This document shows positions 10,561 through 23,608 of a stretch of DNA of 64,000 bases, one piece after another. The stretch's first letter is position 1. The number at the start of each line of letters is the position of its first letter. Made by a program: the position numbers and the translations under genes. The notes beneath the pieces are model-generated. The model was not told the origin of the DNA and did not search any database. It was given only the letters and a program-made list of their open reading frames with translations. Origin of the DNA: Papaver somniferum (Eukaryota > Streptophyta > Magnoliopsida > Ranunculales > Papaveraceae); the NCBI RefSeq assembly GCF_003573695.1, contig NC_039358.1:11904637-11968636 (forward strand), written 5' to 3'.

Positions 10561-13300
10561 GAGTATATTAGAGAGTTCATTGGAAAAATATGTCAATAAA
10601 CAAAAACATGACACAATTTTGAAACTAACAAAAATGGAATAGAGGCTAGTCTTTTTACAACGGAGGGAGTATATGTTTCCATTGGGCACCCCTTCGGGAT
10701 GATGTTCTCAATCGTTCCCGATTCAATTTTAGTAATCAAAAGAACTGGTGCGTGTGAAGACAATCGTTATCTTTGATTAAATATTTATGGCATTAGAGAT
10801 GTTGTATAACATTTTATGTATCTTTTCTTTGTTAATTTGTAAAACAACATATTATTATATTCATATCACTCCAAATATTTTCATTCATAAAGTATCATAG
10901 AGTTTTGGGTTTTGTCATTAGCATTTTATGCAATTATGATTCCTAGAATTGATAATCTAGATTTGATGCTTACATATATTATGTTATAATCATGTTAGCT
11001 AAAAGGTGATTAGGTTGAGCCGTCACATCGTATATGCAGAAAAACCCTGAGACGATACTAAATAAACTACCCCTAGCTATCTCGTTTCCCCACTATCCAT
11101 GCGCCTACAACCAATCCGCACAACAAACGAGAATCCTTAAATATAGTCCACTACTTTAAGTTGTTTCAGCTGCAGTGAAGACTTCAAGCACTCAACTCCT
11201 TTGGATCGTATTCCGAAATATTAAAGGACTAATTTATTCGGTAACCACACTTCTTATCTCAAGAAGTAAATCAGATATTATGATTGAGTTCAACAAAGGC
11301 TCTTCCAATTAAGATCTAGATTAACAAGTTAATCAGATCTAGGTGTACAAACAATCATATTAGGACACTGAAGTATACCACCAAATGATAGTTTGTCGAT
11401 CTAATATGACTAGTAAATCAATCTCTTATCAAAGATAAACGATATCTAGTTGGATTCCAACCAATCAAGTGTGTGAACGAAGTAAATCACAAACATATGA
11501 AACCAATCATATAAAATATTCTTGTCTTCAAATTCAATGTCTTCAAATTCATTGTCTTCAAATTCATTGTCTTCAAAGTACCTAAACGACAAAACTTGAT
11601 TCCAATCTATGATCGATCATGCACATAACAAAGTCTATAAACAATGGATGATCACAAGTAAACGTCAGATCTAAAGAAAGATTTGAACCACCGTTAATCC
11701 CTTGATCTAGTTTGAGTGACCTTATGTCAGAAGAGAAAGATCTCACGAATAATCAAACTAGGTGCAGTCAAGGTTTAACAACCGTTAACCATTCAAATCA
11801 ATAATCGAAAACTAAAATAAAAATGAAAATTGTAGTTTTCCCACCAACAATACTAGTAGACACTTCTTCATGCCACAAAAGTTTTTAAACTAGCGGACGT
11901 AAGAGGTTTCTCCTAATTAGGTTACTCTCCTCTCTAATATAGTATTACAAGTAATACTATTAGTCGGCTACAATAGTGACTACTAAATGAAGTTGTCATC
12001 CTGCCTCATGATGAGTTTGTAAGAAGAAAAAACTTCACTATTTATAAACCAGGATAGTTTGGACACCAAGGAATTTCCATAAACAAAAATATTTTCAATA
12101 TATATGCAATAAACATATATTTTCGATTTTGTTTTATTCCAACCAATACCCCAATTGTAATCAATATTATTTTACAAGATACTTAACTAATATATCTTCC
12201 AGAGATATGTTTTTGTTGCCGGAAAAACAAAACATATATGTTCGAAAATATTAACAAAAATATTCTCAAAGATTTCGGTTTAGGATCTCACCTTGAGTAT
12301 CAAGGAATATCCTTGAATAATAAAGGATAAGAATTGTAGTCAAATTACTCACAGTGTCTACATCTGAACTTTCTTATTTGCAAACCCAATTTTCAAAATC
12401 ACACAAACCCTAAAGTTTACGTGATATCAGAAATCATTTTTTCCATGGGAATCAGTCCTACTAGAGATACCAAATAGGTAGCGATAGGTTCTGCTAGATT
12501 TCCCAAAGTAGGTAGGGATCCTTCGTTCTACAGATCCCCAAATAGGAACCAAACCACCAATCTAATTTACTTCTTCCAACTACAAAACAAGTTCTTAAGT
12601 TTATTTCCTTAAACTCATGTAATCAAACATAGTTTTATAGACATGAAATCAATCATAAGTTCATTACACAATCTAGTAACAAAATACAAATATTATGTTT
12701 ATGTCGTAATTGAAAAGTTCAAAAGATAGACATTATACTTCGCAATTCAATATACCTAAGTTGTGAAACAACTTCTATATTCTTAATTTCATTGACACTT
12801 TAATCATAATAAGATGATCAAGTCTCTAATACTAGATTTTCATTTATATAAATGACTTGGAAGTAACGTATGTATAAATGGAAACAAGTCAAGTTTTGTG
12901 TTACTAACCTCAATTGGAATGATGATGTCTTTGTCGATGTCGATAAATCTTCGGATTCTTCATGTCTTCATAGTAATACTTGTATGTCTCAATATTTCGA
13001 GATTTCCTAGTCTAACCTAACGAAGTTGACTCTAGAAATCTAATCAAGCGACTGTGAGTTTTAATACTAAAATATGACAACCAACCTTGATATACCAACG
13101 CTTGGCATCTTCAACCGAGCAATGCTCTAAATTTTTCTGAAATAGATCAACAAGTAAATAGTCTTTTATCCTAAAAGATTAAAAAAGAAGAATCTTTCTT
13201 AATCTTTGGATATGCTCTGGTTGTTCACCGATGTTTCTTTACTTTTCAAACTCTTTATACAAGTCTTAAGAGACTTTTCAACAACCATCTCTTGTTTTTC
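10561..13300. other. Unassigned AT-rich, repeat-like DNA
   Basis: I see no open reading frame or recognisable protein here. A Stowaway-like end 'acggagggagta' lies at about 10661-10673 without an identifiable partner. At 11520-11580 the phrase 'cttcaaattca(a/t)tgt' is repeated three to four times in tandem (18-bp period). The rest (11000-13060) has the look of an old LTR, but no ends were found. Confidence 0.35.
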
Positions 13301-13689
13301 AAGTTTTTCAACTTGTTCTTTCATCAGTGCAAGATCAACAACAATCTCTTCGATCTTTTCTTTTATCCGAAACCGATAATGATATTGGTTCTTAGTTATT
13401 TGAAGTTGGCGATATAATTAACCATTATATCAGTAGGAAACCACTTGTCTTCCTTTGGATCTTGATAATAAAAATCAAGAAGGCATGATTTTTTGGGGAT
13501 CATAATCATACATGGTGTTAGGGATAATTTTCTTCCTTCTCTCAATATTGATTCCTTGACAACTCTTAACCTTTTGAGCTTCTCAATTTGAGCCAATTCA
13601 GTAATTTGATTCATTCTAGAAACAATAGTCACATCCACAAAAAAAATTCTCCTTATTGATGACATATCCTCAGATGAGATGATACTCAC

Positions 13690-14420
13690 CAAGAAATCCC
13701 TCTTCTCAAAACTTCCTCAGGCATCAAAAAAATAATTGGAGACAAAAAATACCCTTGTCTCAAGCCTCTTTCTCTTTCAACGGAGAAAAACTCTTTAGGA
13801 CCTCCATTAAACATTACATAAATTTTTGCATACATGAACATTATCCTTAACCAATCACACCACCCATAAAAGAAATATTTTCATCACCCTCAGGAGAAAA
13901 TCAAAACTCACTGAATCATATGCTTGAGAAACTAGCTTCACATACACATTACCACCTCTCCCATTCACTTTCATTTCATTAAGTAATTCATAGGCTAAAA
14001 GAACTTGCTCATGAATGCTTCCATTTTTTGTGAAAGCCACTTGTTGAGGAGATTTCATTTTTTCCATCAAACTACTCATTTTGGTAGTAGTTATTTTAGT
14101 AAAAAAATTTAAAATAAAAATTTATCTATCTTATAGGTCTAAACTAATACGGTTTCTCATCATCTACAACTTTAGGAAACAACACCAAAAAAAATTGAGT
14201 TCATACCTTTAGAGGATGAATTTACTCATCCAATTTTGATTTCTTCAGTCAGATCATTCTTAATTATCTCCAAGCAATTGCTAGAAAGCCTATCAGGACC
14301 TGGAGCACTCTCTACACCTATGGAGAAAATTTATATTCTAATCCCGTTTTGTTCAGGAATTAAATCTAACATAAGTTTTGATCCTATTCTTTAATTACAT
14401 TAGAAATTACTTCAAGCAAA
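13690..14420 (-). pseudogene. Truncated LINE (L1-type) reverse transcriptase fragment, copy A
   Basis: On the minus strand three blocks of plant L1 ORF2 are recognisable in order: an 'ESAPGPD' block (about 14296-14320) equivalent to the family's 'APGPDGF'; 'QVAFTKNGSIHEQ' followed by 'NEMKVNGRGGNVYVK' and 'QAYDSVSFDFLLRVM' (about 13870-14030), which is the RT core with the first catalytic Asp; and 'MFNGGPKEFFSVERERGL' with 'RQGYFLSPIIFLM' (about 13700-13830). Frameshifts separate them, and the FADD box and everything after it are missing. It is a dead fragment and differs in sequence from the LINE at 14920-20600. The sequence at 13396-13692 continues in a different, unrecognised coding style. 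Confidence 0.7.
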
Positions 14421-14919
14421 AATCATCAATATAAATTTCTCTATACTTAATTTTTATCTTTTTTGAAAATGAGTCACAAGGATATTTCCCATAGCATTTT
14501 GATCAGCAAAAATGTTATGATATTCATCTTTAATATTACAAATTAAGTTCTTGCTTGCCTCATTTTCGTTTTAGTACAGAAGAATTAAGTATTCATTGCT
14601 CTCTCCTTCACATGTTTAACTCTTAACTTTTGTCTCATAAGAGTATTCTACTGTACTTGTTTACCATTATAATCATTCTAAGATGATTGTAGTTCAAGTT
14701 AAATAACTTGCATCATATTTACGATCCGGATTCGGTCACTATCTGAATGTATTCGGAATGATAACCTAATATACATGAAGCCAACCTGTTATTTTGAAAC
14801 ATAGGGAGTATGATCTAAAATATACTCTGAAAATTTACAAAAATCTAATTGAAAAACTTAAAATACAATGACTTAAATTTACTCAACATCCCCAAATCTG
14901 AAACCACATAGTGACATAA

Positions 14920-16368
14920 TTTTTTTTTTTTTTATATACGAAGGCCTATGAAAAGCTAAATATCCTCATCGAAAGTTGACAGAAGCTGTATAGGAGGTAC
15001 AGACCAAAACATAGAACAAGAGTTATTCAGTGCCCATTAAGCTATAGTATGAGCTACCACATTACATAGTCTTGGTTGAAAACTAAAAATACAAACCGAT
15101 AACTGCGAAGAAAAGTACGAAATAACTTTAATGATTGCGTTCGTGCGTTGATCACCATCAAAAACACTAACGGAAATTGATCAATTAGCAACTTTTCATC
15201 ACTTTCAACAAAGATATGAGATAGATTCAATTCCACGTTTTTTTTCTCTCCATAAATTCCTATATAGCCCTAGCTTCAGCTTCATCTGCTGATGCCACAT
15301 CAAAATTAAACTAATGTAAAACAAAAGGAAGCTTTATTCAAATGATCTCTCATCACATACCCTGCACCATTTTCCATGGTTACATCATCAAAATCTCCAT
15401 CAGTATTACACTTTACCAATTGGGAGAGGCATCCATTTGTCACAGTAACTGACTCTAATGCTATTAGGTATCTGGAGATTAGGTTTTATTGAAAGTGACA
15501 TAGATCAAACTCTATTAATGACCTTAGAATGAGACTCTTTCTGATTATTAAATACCAGGCATTCCTACTGCTCCATATAGACCAAAGAATAACAACAAAC
15601 AAACATTGACTCTCCTCAAGAAGTTTAGAAATAAGATCCACAAACCAGTAAGACATCTAATCAGTAAAAGACATGTTTCGAAAGAATGAAGTAATAAGAC
15701 TTAAAGACTGAGAAACCAAACATGTCTAGCAAAATGGAAAAGGACAAGAGCATGCATAATAAACTCATGATGGTCATAGAACAAAGGACACTCCACAGAG
15801 GCCATAAACATTCAAGTATTAAAGACCATTCTTGAAGGAATATCCAGCTTTCTAGAGAAACAGTTGAATCGTATGAGGGACACGAATTTTCCAAACACAT
15901 TTCCAAAGATTAGTATTTGGGGAGGGTCTCAACCCTCTTAATCTCAAATATACAAATTTTGAGGAAAATTTGCCAGTCTGAGAAAGCTCTCAAGCCCTCT
16001 TATCATATGTGTACATATGTCTTAAGGGAATGGTGATAATCTTCTTAACAAAAACATTATCAAAATGGGTGTTAAGTTTACTAACATTCAAAGTTTTATT
16101 ATCTTGATTGACAAAAAAAAAACTTTCACACTGAGATCAGGAGGAACCAAATTTGAAATTTATTTGTCACACCAAGGATCAATAAATTGACCATCTCCAA
16201 CAATCCAGAAGACGAAATTCCTGATTAATTATTTTACAGTATGAAGGCATCTCCAGGTCCAATAAAAACACTAGGGCATTTAGCATTCAAGAAATCAATA
16301 CGAGGAAAATATCTGGCTTTAAGAGTAACAACAAGTATATAATCAGGATTTTCAAGAATTTTCCAAGC
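14920..16368 (-). pseudogene. LINE copy B, 3' portion: zf-RVT and RNase H region with poly-A tail
   Basis: This is the 3' part of the LINE interrupted by the solo LTR. On the minus strand, 'NAWKILENPDYILVV' then 'LKARYFPRIDFLNAKCPSVF' (about 16260-16370) is the conserved block after RT. A degraded zinc-binding 'zf-RVT' stretch follows at about 15660-15950 ('FHFARHVWF'). An RNase H start, 'KCNTDGDFDDVTMENGAGYV', lies at about 15360-15420, with 'FDVASADEAEARA' at about 15270-15310; this RVT_3-type RNase H is typical of plant L1s. The element ends in a T-run on the plus strand (14920-14933), i.e. a poly-A tail. Many stops and frameshifts are present. Confidence 0.75.
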
Positions 16369-16373
16369 ATTCC

Positions 16374-18441
16374 TGGTGTGACAAGCAAAGACACACAGAA
16401 GCTTGCAAGTATACAAGGCCAAGTTATGATATAGAAGGTAAGCAGGGGAAAGTCCACAGGGAGTGGGAGCAAACTAGAGAAAAACCTAAGCTAACAATCA
16501 AGACAGGGCACTATGGCAGTGAGCAAAGCAAGGTAATGTGGCAGATTCAAAGAACTAAAACAGTTACACAACAAAGCAGCACAGCAGAATAACAATAGCA
16601 GGGAACCAAGGCTATAAGCCAAGGGCAAGGTGAGGGTTGTGCACTGATTTCAGTGCACAACAGCTACAAATTGCAGGAATTTAAACAAGAAAAACAGGCA
16701 AGGAGAATAACTGATCAGGAAGCAAAATAGAACTGAATAGAGGTGACTGCAAAGGGATTGGTGGTTAAGCCAAGGCTTAGGATCCACCTTGTGTCCTAAT
16801 CAAATAACATGTTTCTAGGTTGAGTTTGATCCTATGCATACATATAGAAATAGAAGAATACTAAATTGCTCAATAGTTTGCCCCTAGCATTGGCTGTCTT
16901 TTGACAGAACAGCCAATCACAGGCACTATGAGCATTGGTATCTCCCATTTGCTCAAGCAAAACAGTGCATGGAAGTAACTATCCTAGCTTCTAGTCACTT
17001 GACAGTGCACAAGGCTTCAGCTGAGCCTTGGCCTGATGCTGTTTAGCTCATGCTAACCATGGATAAAGCAATAACATTCATCATATGTGATAATTTAGAC
17101 ACAATTAGCAACATTTAAGATAACTAAAACATATGCAACTTTCAACTGTCAACAGTGATGCAAAAATCAGAAATTGGAATTGCAAAATTAAAATTGTTCT
17201 AATTCTCTCCTGGCTAGTCCAGAGATATATACAGTGTCTTTCACACACACCACATAATACCAATTTATACCCCCCCATTATCAGTTTAGGGTTCACAGCC
17301 CCTTTTCCCCAAAAACAGAAAATTAGGTAAATTTGGTTTACCTAATTTTGATGAGATACTCACTCCATATCGTCGACCCACTCTCCAATTACTTCTTCTC
17401 GTTCATCTCCTGCTCCAATTGCTGCTCTAACATCAACTTATATCTTCAATTTCTCACCTAGGGTTTCAGTGATGAGAGATGAGAAATTGAGGAGATTAGT
17501 TGATGAAAAAGAGGTAAAACGTGATAGTGATGATGGGTTTTTGGTTATAGGTAGAGTAGAGTGATTTGGTGGCGTAGATGGTGGAGTGATTTGGGGAGAA
17601 GATGGTGGTGATGGAGACGGACATGGTGGTACTGTTGCAGAGAGGGGGGGGGGAAGATGGTGTCGATGGGGNNNNNNNNNNNNNNNNNNNNNNNNNNNNN
17701 NNNNNNNNNNNNNNNNNNAGGGGGGGGGGGGGGGGGAAGATGGTGTCGATGGGGTTTGAGGAAGGGTGTGTTTGGAAATGGGTATAGGTATTAGGTACTA
17801 GGGTGTTGAGAAGGTGTAGAGGATTTTGATGTTTCGCGAAGCTGGACCGATGGATGGGAAGATGGTAGGTGGATCTGACGACGATGCGGAGGCAGGCGAT
17901 GAGCGACCGTCGGATGAAGAGATACAACGAAACGAACGGTACTTGATGGAGTTAGGTACTGTAGTGTAAGGCGGAGATATCAAACTTCGATGCACATCAA
18001 GGGAGCGACCGTCGGATGCTTCTGAGAACTGATCTGACGGCTGAAGACGCAAGCGGGTATGGATTTGGGTTTTAGGCTTTTGGGTATAATATATGGGTTT
18101 GGGAAATGAGTTTGGGCTTGGAAAACCTTGAGCCCACTTCTTCTTTAAGAACAACTTTCTTCTTCTTGAGCCCATTTCCAGCTTTTTGGACGTGCGCTCC
18201 ATTCTTTGCGGCTTCCTTGCGTAATTCCTCCTGGCTTTTCACTGCTTTTCTGCTCTTTTTGCTCCGCAAGTCATCCAGACTTTATTTATTACCTAAAAAT
18301 GCAAAGTTAAGTAAGAAAAATATTTATTCTTGAAAACAATGAAATTACAGAATATGGGATAAAATGTAGAATTACTGCACAAAAGATGAGTTAAAATGCC
18401 AACAAAAAGGGATAAATATATACATTATTTGGCACTCATCA
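16374..18441 (-). mobile_element. Solo Ty3-type LTR with 5-bp target-site duplication
   Basis: On the minus strand it begins TGATGAGTGCCAAATAATG at 18441 and ends TTGTCACACCA at 16374. It is flanked by direct repeats ATTCC at 16369-16373 and 18442-18446 (plus strand). Removing the LTR and one ATTCC joins LINE codons in frame: '...LAMLARN' to '...RNAWKILENP'. This gives both ends of the LTR family exactly. The LTR carries an N gap (17672-17718), 'cgaccgtcggat' modules (17900-18020) and the shared 'tttgtgcagtaattctacat' near its start. Confidence 0.9.
17672..17718. other. Assembly gap (47 N) flanked by a duplicated phrase
   Basis: The same phrase, a G-run followed by 'gaagatggtgtcgatgggg', occurs on both sides of the Ns. 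The simplest reading is that the assembler failed to join overlapping contig ends at a poly-G tract. Confidence 0.8.
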
Positions 18442-18446
18442 ATTCC

Positions 18447-20600
18447 TAGCTAGCATAGCAAGATTAATCAATTCAGTTTTCCCCAAACCTAGACCTCCTT
18501 CAGACTTGGGGGAACACATAATACCCCATCTAAGAAGGTGAAGCTATCTATAGGATCAATGGTTTCCCCCTACCAGAATTGCATATATGATAATCAATTT
18601 TCCTACAAAGATACTTAGGAATAATAACATACCCATCTAATATAAGGGAATAGCTTAATCGACATGTTTAACTAAGGTAGTTCTACTACCCTGAGAAAGA
18701 ATCGAAGTCTATGAAACCAAGAAGAAATCCTAGCATCAACATGTTGAAGAATACCCATATGAGTTTGAATTTTAGAAGCTTGGAAAGCAATGGGGGAACC
18801 AAGATAGTTTTCACCTAAGTCCCGAATATGGATATCTAAAGTGTCAGAAAGTTGTTTTCCCAAAGATTCTAGGATTTTTTTACTGAATAAAATGTCAGGC
18901 TTGTCAAAATTTATTTCTTAACCAGAAGCTAGGAAATTCTTTTGTAAATAATCTTTGATAATTAGAAAGTCTTTGACAGTAGCTTTAGAAAATAAAAGAG
19001 AGTCATCAGCAAAAATAAAATATGTAATATTAGGAGAATTTTTGGTAACACTAATACCCTCCACAAGGCCCTTTCTGGCCAAAGAGTCTATATATGAAGA
19101 TAAAGACCTTGAAAAAATGATATATATATGGGGAGACAAAGTATCTCCCTATCACAAGCCTCTCTAAGGATTAATTAGGCAAGTAGGGACTCCATTAAGT
19201 AACACAAAGTAAGACATTGTATAATTGCATTGATTAATCAAATTGACCCAGTGAGAAGACAATCCCATTTTCAAAAGAACTTTTTCCAAGAAATACCACT
19301 CTAATTTATCGTAAGCCTTAGACATATCAAGTTTTGATAGAAGCAATACTCTCTTTCCTTTTATTACCTTTAACAGTGTGAATAAGCTCATTAGCAAGAA
19401 GAATGTTATCAGAGATGCTTGTTTTAGGCATAAAGGCACTTTGAATTTAGGAAATCACAGTGTTCATAAACGGTTTAAGTTTATTGGCTAGAGTTTAAAA
19501 ATAATTTTATGTATAAAATTACAAAGACCTATAGATCTATATTGAGCCACAATCTCAGGCAAAGGGACTTTAAGAATAAGAGCATTATTAATATGATTGA
19601 AAACCTTAGCAATGTGACCAGTTCTGAAAAAAGTTTGCGTCATATCAACCAAAGCTTCTCCCATAATGTCCAGTGTTTTTAATAAAAAAAAAGACCAGTA
19701 AAACCATCAGGACCTGGAGTTTTTTTTCCCACCCATTTGGAAAACAACATTTTTAATTTTTCAGCAGTTAAAGGAGAATTCGGGTGATTATTATCATATA
19801 TCTTCAGAAAACTTAACAGCCATACCCTGAAGAATCTCATCCTGATACTATTGAGGCCGAGAAAAATTAAAGTTTTTAAAATAATCAATAAAATAGTTTC
19901 CAATACTATTTGTATCAATTAGTGTTGTACCAGCATTGTTCTTTATCCAACTAATTGAATTTCTTTTCCTCCTATAAAGAGTAACTCTATGAAAATAAGG
20001 AGTATTTCTATCACCTTCCATTAGCCATACTTCTCTAGATTTATCCTTTCAATACAACTCTTCAAGGTTATGTCACTGGGATAATCTAGCTTTTAATCTA
20101 GAGATAGAGTAAGTAGTTAGTAAGATCGGAAGTTCGAATATTAGCTATCTCCATTCTAGTGGTGGATATATTAGTTTGAATATTACCAGAAGAGGATTTA
20201 TTCCAATCCCTAAAACTTTTTTTAGTACTGATCATAAACTTATCTCTAAACTTAAAATCAGGTGAGCCCACCGTATTAACATACTAAGAATTGGAAATTA
20301 TATCTCTACAAGTAAGATAATCAACCACATTGCTATGAAATGAAAAGGTTTAAGCATGCAAACATCTTCAAAATTAAAACCAATATTCATGAGACAGTGG
20401 TCAGATGAGTCTCTAAGAAAATTATTAGCACACAAATTGGGAAAGAGTTGTTTGACACCTGATTTATAAGACAACTATCAAGTCTCTCAAGAATATGATC
20501 TTTACCATGTTGCATATTTGACCAGGTTAATCTATGGCCAAAAAAACTAGAATCATGGATATTAAAGGTTTTTATAGAGATTTCTAAGATCGATAAGTCT
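18447..20600 (-). pseudogene. LINE copy B, 5' portion: endonuclease C-terminus and reverse transcriptase
   Basis: Minus-strand blocks in order: 'MQHGKDHILERLDSCLINQ' (about 20450-20520), the C-terminus of the L1 endonuclease; 'GKKTPGPDGFTGLFF' (about 19680-19730); 'LDMSKAYDKLEWYFLEKVL' (about 19270-19340) with the first catalytic Asp; 'YFIFADDSLLFSK' (about 18990-19030), the FADD catalytic box; 'YLGSPIAFQASK' (about 18770-18815); and 'GGLGLGKTELINLAMLARN' reaching the solo LTR at 18446. Several frameshifts and stops separate them. The element continues at 16368 beyond the inserted LTR. The 5' end was not located. Confidence 0.8.
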
Positions 20601-22025
20601 ATATTGATGTCTGATCAAAGATGTCTGAACCAAAGTCTCACTGCAAATGTAAACAACCATACACCATTTCCAAGTATTATCATGTTCAGCTAAAACCACT
20701 GTTTTGTAATGAAAACTGGTTCAGTATGAGTTGAGGGGAGGTTTGTGGGTAAATTAAGTTTTTCTGCCATTTGAGATATTAGAAACTGTAGGATTAATAT
20801 CTTGTCGGGCTATATATGACTCCATACAAGTAAGCAGATTGACAAGAAATGATAAAATAGGTGTTGAATGAAATAAGTGGTTGGGGAGTGTTTATAAAAT
20901 TGTATCTGAATGCAACAACGTTGAAAGGGATATAAGGTTGAGATACTCTGGAGGATAAAACCTTAAACTTGGAAATATTTGAACGTTGAAACTGGTTAGT
21001 ACAACAACGAGGGGTAAAATTTGATGAAAGTTTGGATGCCTCTATGTCGTGTAGGTGGTACAAATTCTTTTTAATCTTCGATTTCACATCTTTTGTGGTC
21101 TTCCTCTCCTGATTTTTATGAGAGACGATCAGCTTTTTCTAATAGTACTATTATACCAACTTACCATGACACCTATATCAAATACGTCATCACCCAGCAG
21201 ACTATGGTTGTTGAATAATAATGACTATTGTTTTTACTCCAACAAGTAAAATATTGAACAAGGATAGATCCAAATGATATTAATGTTACTTTGGCGGGTT
21301 TAAAAATGGTTTAAAATAGATGTTTTAAAGGGAGGTATAAATGGAAATTTTAAGTAATGTTAAATTGTGTATTTAGGCGAGAAAAAGAATGTATCTTTGA
21401 TGAATGGTTTAAGGGTTTGGTGAAAGGTGACTTGAAAGTATTATAGCTTTTGCGAGACTGGCAAACGGAAAAGGTGGTAGCATGGTTGATGTGCTCTCGC
21501 TAACATCGGTGCCTCCCAACAGGTGCTTCCTTATTAGGATCTGCAAAGAATCAAAGATCTTAATCAGTGACCAAATGAAACCAATAAAATCAGGTGACTA
21601 CCAGTGTATCTCATAGCGACAGTTCTGAAATGAATTAAGGCTAATGAAGCATCTAGACTTAGACTTTGAATTTTTGGCTTCGATAAATAATGATGGCTAT
21701 GACAGGGTTGTGTGTGGCTTTGAATAGGCATGAATTCCCAAGAGACGAGACATTTCACCAACGCTATAAATGGCTATCAATGGTAGTTTTGGGAGGTTTA
21801 TAAAGTGGATTAGAGAGATAAACTCATACATACAAAAATTAGAAATATTGGTAAAACAATCAGAAAAAATTAGGCATGGAAAACCAAGGAGGGATGAACA
21901 ATTGAGCATTACAGACTGCAGATACCTATATCTTTGCAAAAAAAAAAAAAGTATCCCTTTCTCTAAAAACCAATGAAAAGATTTGTCTGAAAATTTTCCT
22001 CGAAGGAGAAATAAACAGAAGGAAT
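20601..22025. other. No recognisable gene
   Basis: Intergenic or ancient repeat DNA. The upstream part may include the decayed 5' end of the LINE. ORFs of 60-200 codons on the minus strand at 21564-22311 are low-complexity antisense readings of the purine-rich sequence and have no motif. Confidence 0.4.
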
Positions 22026-22550
22026 TAAAAGGCAAGACATGAGAGGGTAATACAAGAAAATTCTCCTGAGTATGTTCGATTGAAGGAAATAAGGATACCA
22101 AGAGATGAGAGAAAGCAACAAGATAGAGATAAGAGGAATGAATCAAGAGTCTAGGAAAAAAGTGGAAGTGCAACAGAAAGTGAGACTGAAGAGGAGTAAC
22201 AGATGGAAGAAGGGGAAGTTGAGAGTGATAATGAGGAGAATAGGAGAAAGAGAGCAAAGAGAGAAGAAGATGCATGGTATGAGAGATATCTGGATGAAAA
22301 GGAAAATCCACCTGTTATCGCAAGAACCATGAGGGAGCAATTAACTGGAAACTCAGATGGTGATCAAGTTGAGGATGGTGCTGGAAGTGCTGAAGAGAGC
22401 TATGAAGAGATGGAAGAGGGAGATGAAGATTGTGAAAATGCATCTAATGTTTATGGTACTGCGGCATCCGGTGGTGATGAAGATAGTGAGGCATTTGAAG
22501 TGGAAGGTCTTGTAACCAGTGATGAGGAGGATGATTATTACGAGTGATCA
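22026..22550 (+). pseudogene. Broken acidic/charged coding sequence, family unknown
   Basis: Reading one frame from 22029 to the TGA at 22548 gives a continuous charged protein interrupted only by TAG (22152-22154) and TAA (22197-22199). It runs from a basic part ('ENSPEYVRLKEIRIPRDE', 'RKQQDRDKRNES') to a mixed part ('NRRKRAKREEDAWYERYLDE') to a very acidic Glu/Asp/Gly tail ending 'TSDEEDDYYE'. The open part after the second stop is 22203-22547 (114 codons). The TAA could come from CAA by one transition. The composition resembles nuclear, chromatin-associated or retroelement ORF1 proteins, but I do not recognise a family. Confidence 0.45.
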
Positions 22551-23608
22551 TCAAAGAATCAGAAAGATTGAAAGTCTTCTGCTTTTTGAAGATTATAACA
22601 AGTTTTTTCTAAATAGATCTTTCTGATACTCTTTGTTCTAACTATGGTGTTTGGAATTTTTTTTGCTCTTATGTGATATGCGGATGATACGTAAGGTTCT
22701 TAAATTTGGTTTGGTAAGTTATTGATGGTTAATTTTCTTACTTTGTCCAGAAATGTTTTTGTTGATATTTTTGCTTGGATTTAATGTAATTATGGTGGCA
22801 AAAAAAAGGCAATCGTGGTTAGCAGGGTATAATGACTTTGAGAATTTTGAAGATTTGCATAAAGTTCAAGCAGGATTTTAGGATACTTGTAGATGTTAGT
22901 CTCGGTTGTAATGAACTGGATTCCTTCTACGCGGTTAATATCTTGCTTGTAAACCCAAGGGATTGTAAACAATAAAGGGTTTTTAATTATGCTTGTACTC
23001 GAGCTTTTATATAATTGGAGTAGTAGTATGATGTTGCAAGTGATCCGGTGAATGAAATGATAGTAACTGCTTATGATAAGATTGTAAGTTCGATTAACAG
23101 TTAAGGACGTTGAAGAAAAAAAGTTGGAAAAATTCTCATAACATGCTTACCACATAATAACGGGCCAGAGCTTTTGAGTCCTACAGGTGTGACACAAAAT
23201 GCCTTTGGAGGAGTATCAAGATATTCACATAGAACCCACCATTTCGCAAAAAAAATTTTACCTTGTGACCCCGCACATAATATATCCCTCTGCCCAATCT
23301 GCCTTTTTGAGATGGGTATATCAGTAGATTTATGGCTTTTAATAGGGGGTATCGGTTTGCTTGGGAGTTTACCAGTCCCTTACTAAAATATGTTTTGTCT
23401 TATATGCAATTCCGGACACCCCAAGCAAAATGGTATTCCGAATATCAGCATTGGTAAAATGAGTTTCCACTTTAATTCAAACTTCGGATGTACGCTGTAT
23501 CCCATGTTTCACGAGAGTCTGAGACCTTCAAAATTCACATAAACACATCCATTTTCGATTTCCGGTAAAAGACAGAACTTTCAAAATAACCAATCTTCCA
23601 ATTTCCAG
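22551..23608. other. Non-coding; right end is the 5' flank/UTR of the CTC1 copy
   Basis: AT-rich, without a convincing gene. A 70-codon ORF at 23174-23386 has no recognisable motif. The last 100 to 200 bases before 23609 are probably the retroposed 5' UTR of the CTC1 transcript, but the insertion point was not found. By eye I could not match the sequence after the A-run ('gactaggactaaatac') to anything here. Confidence 0.35.

Noticed and set aside
10640..10675. Stowaway MITE near 10661
   Set aside because: Only one end (acggagggagta) is convincing; no inverted partner or hairpin was found nearby.
21697..22311. 204-codon minus-strand ORF
   Set aside because: Leu/Ser/Phe/His-rich reading opposite the purine-rich charged sequence; no domain, no splice context.
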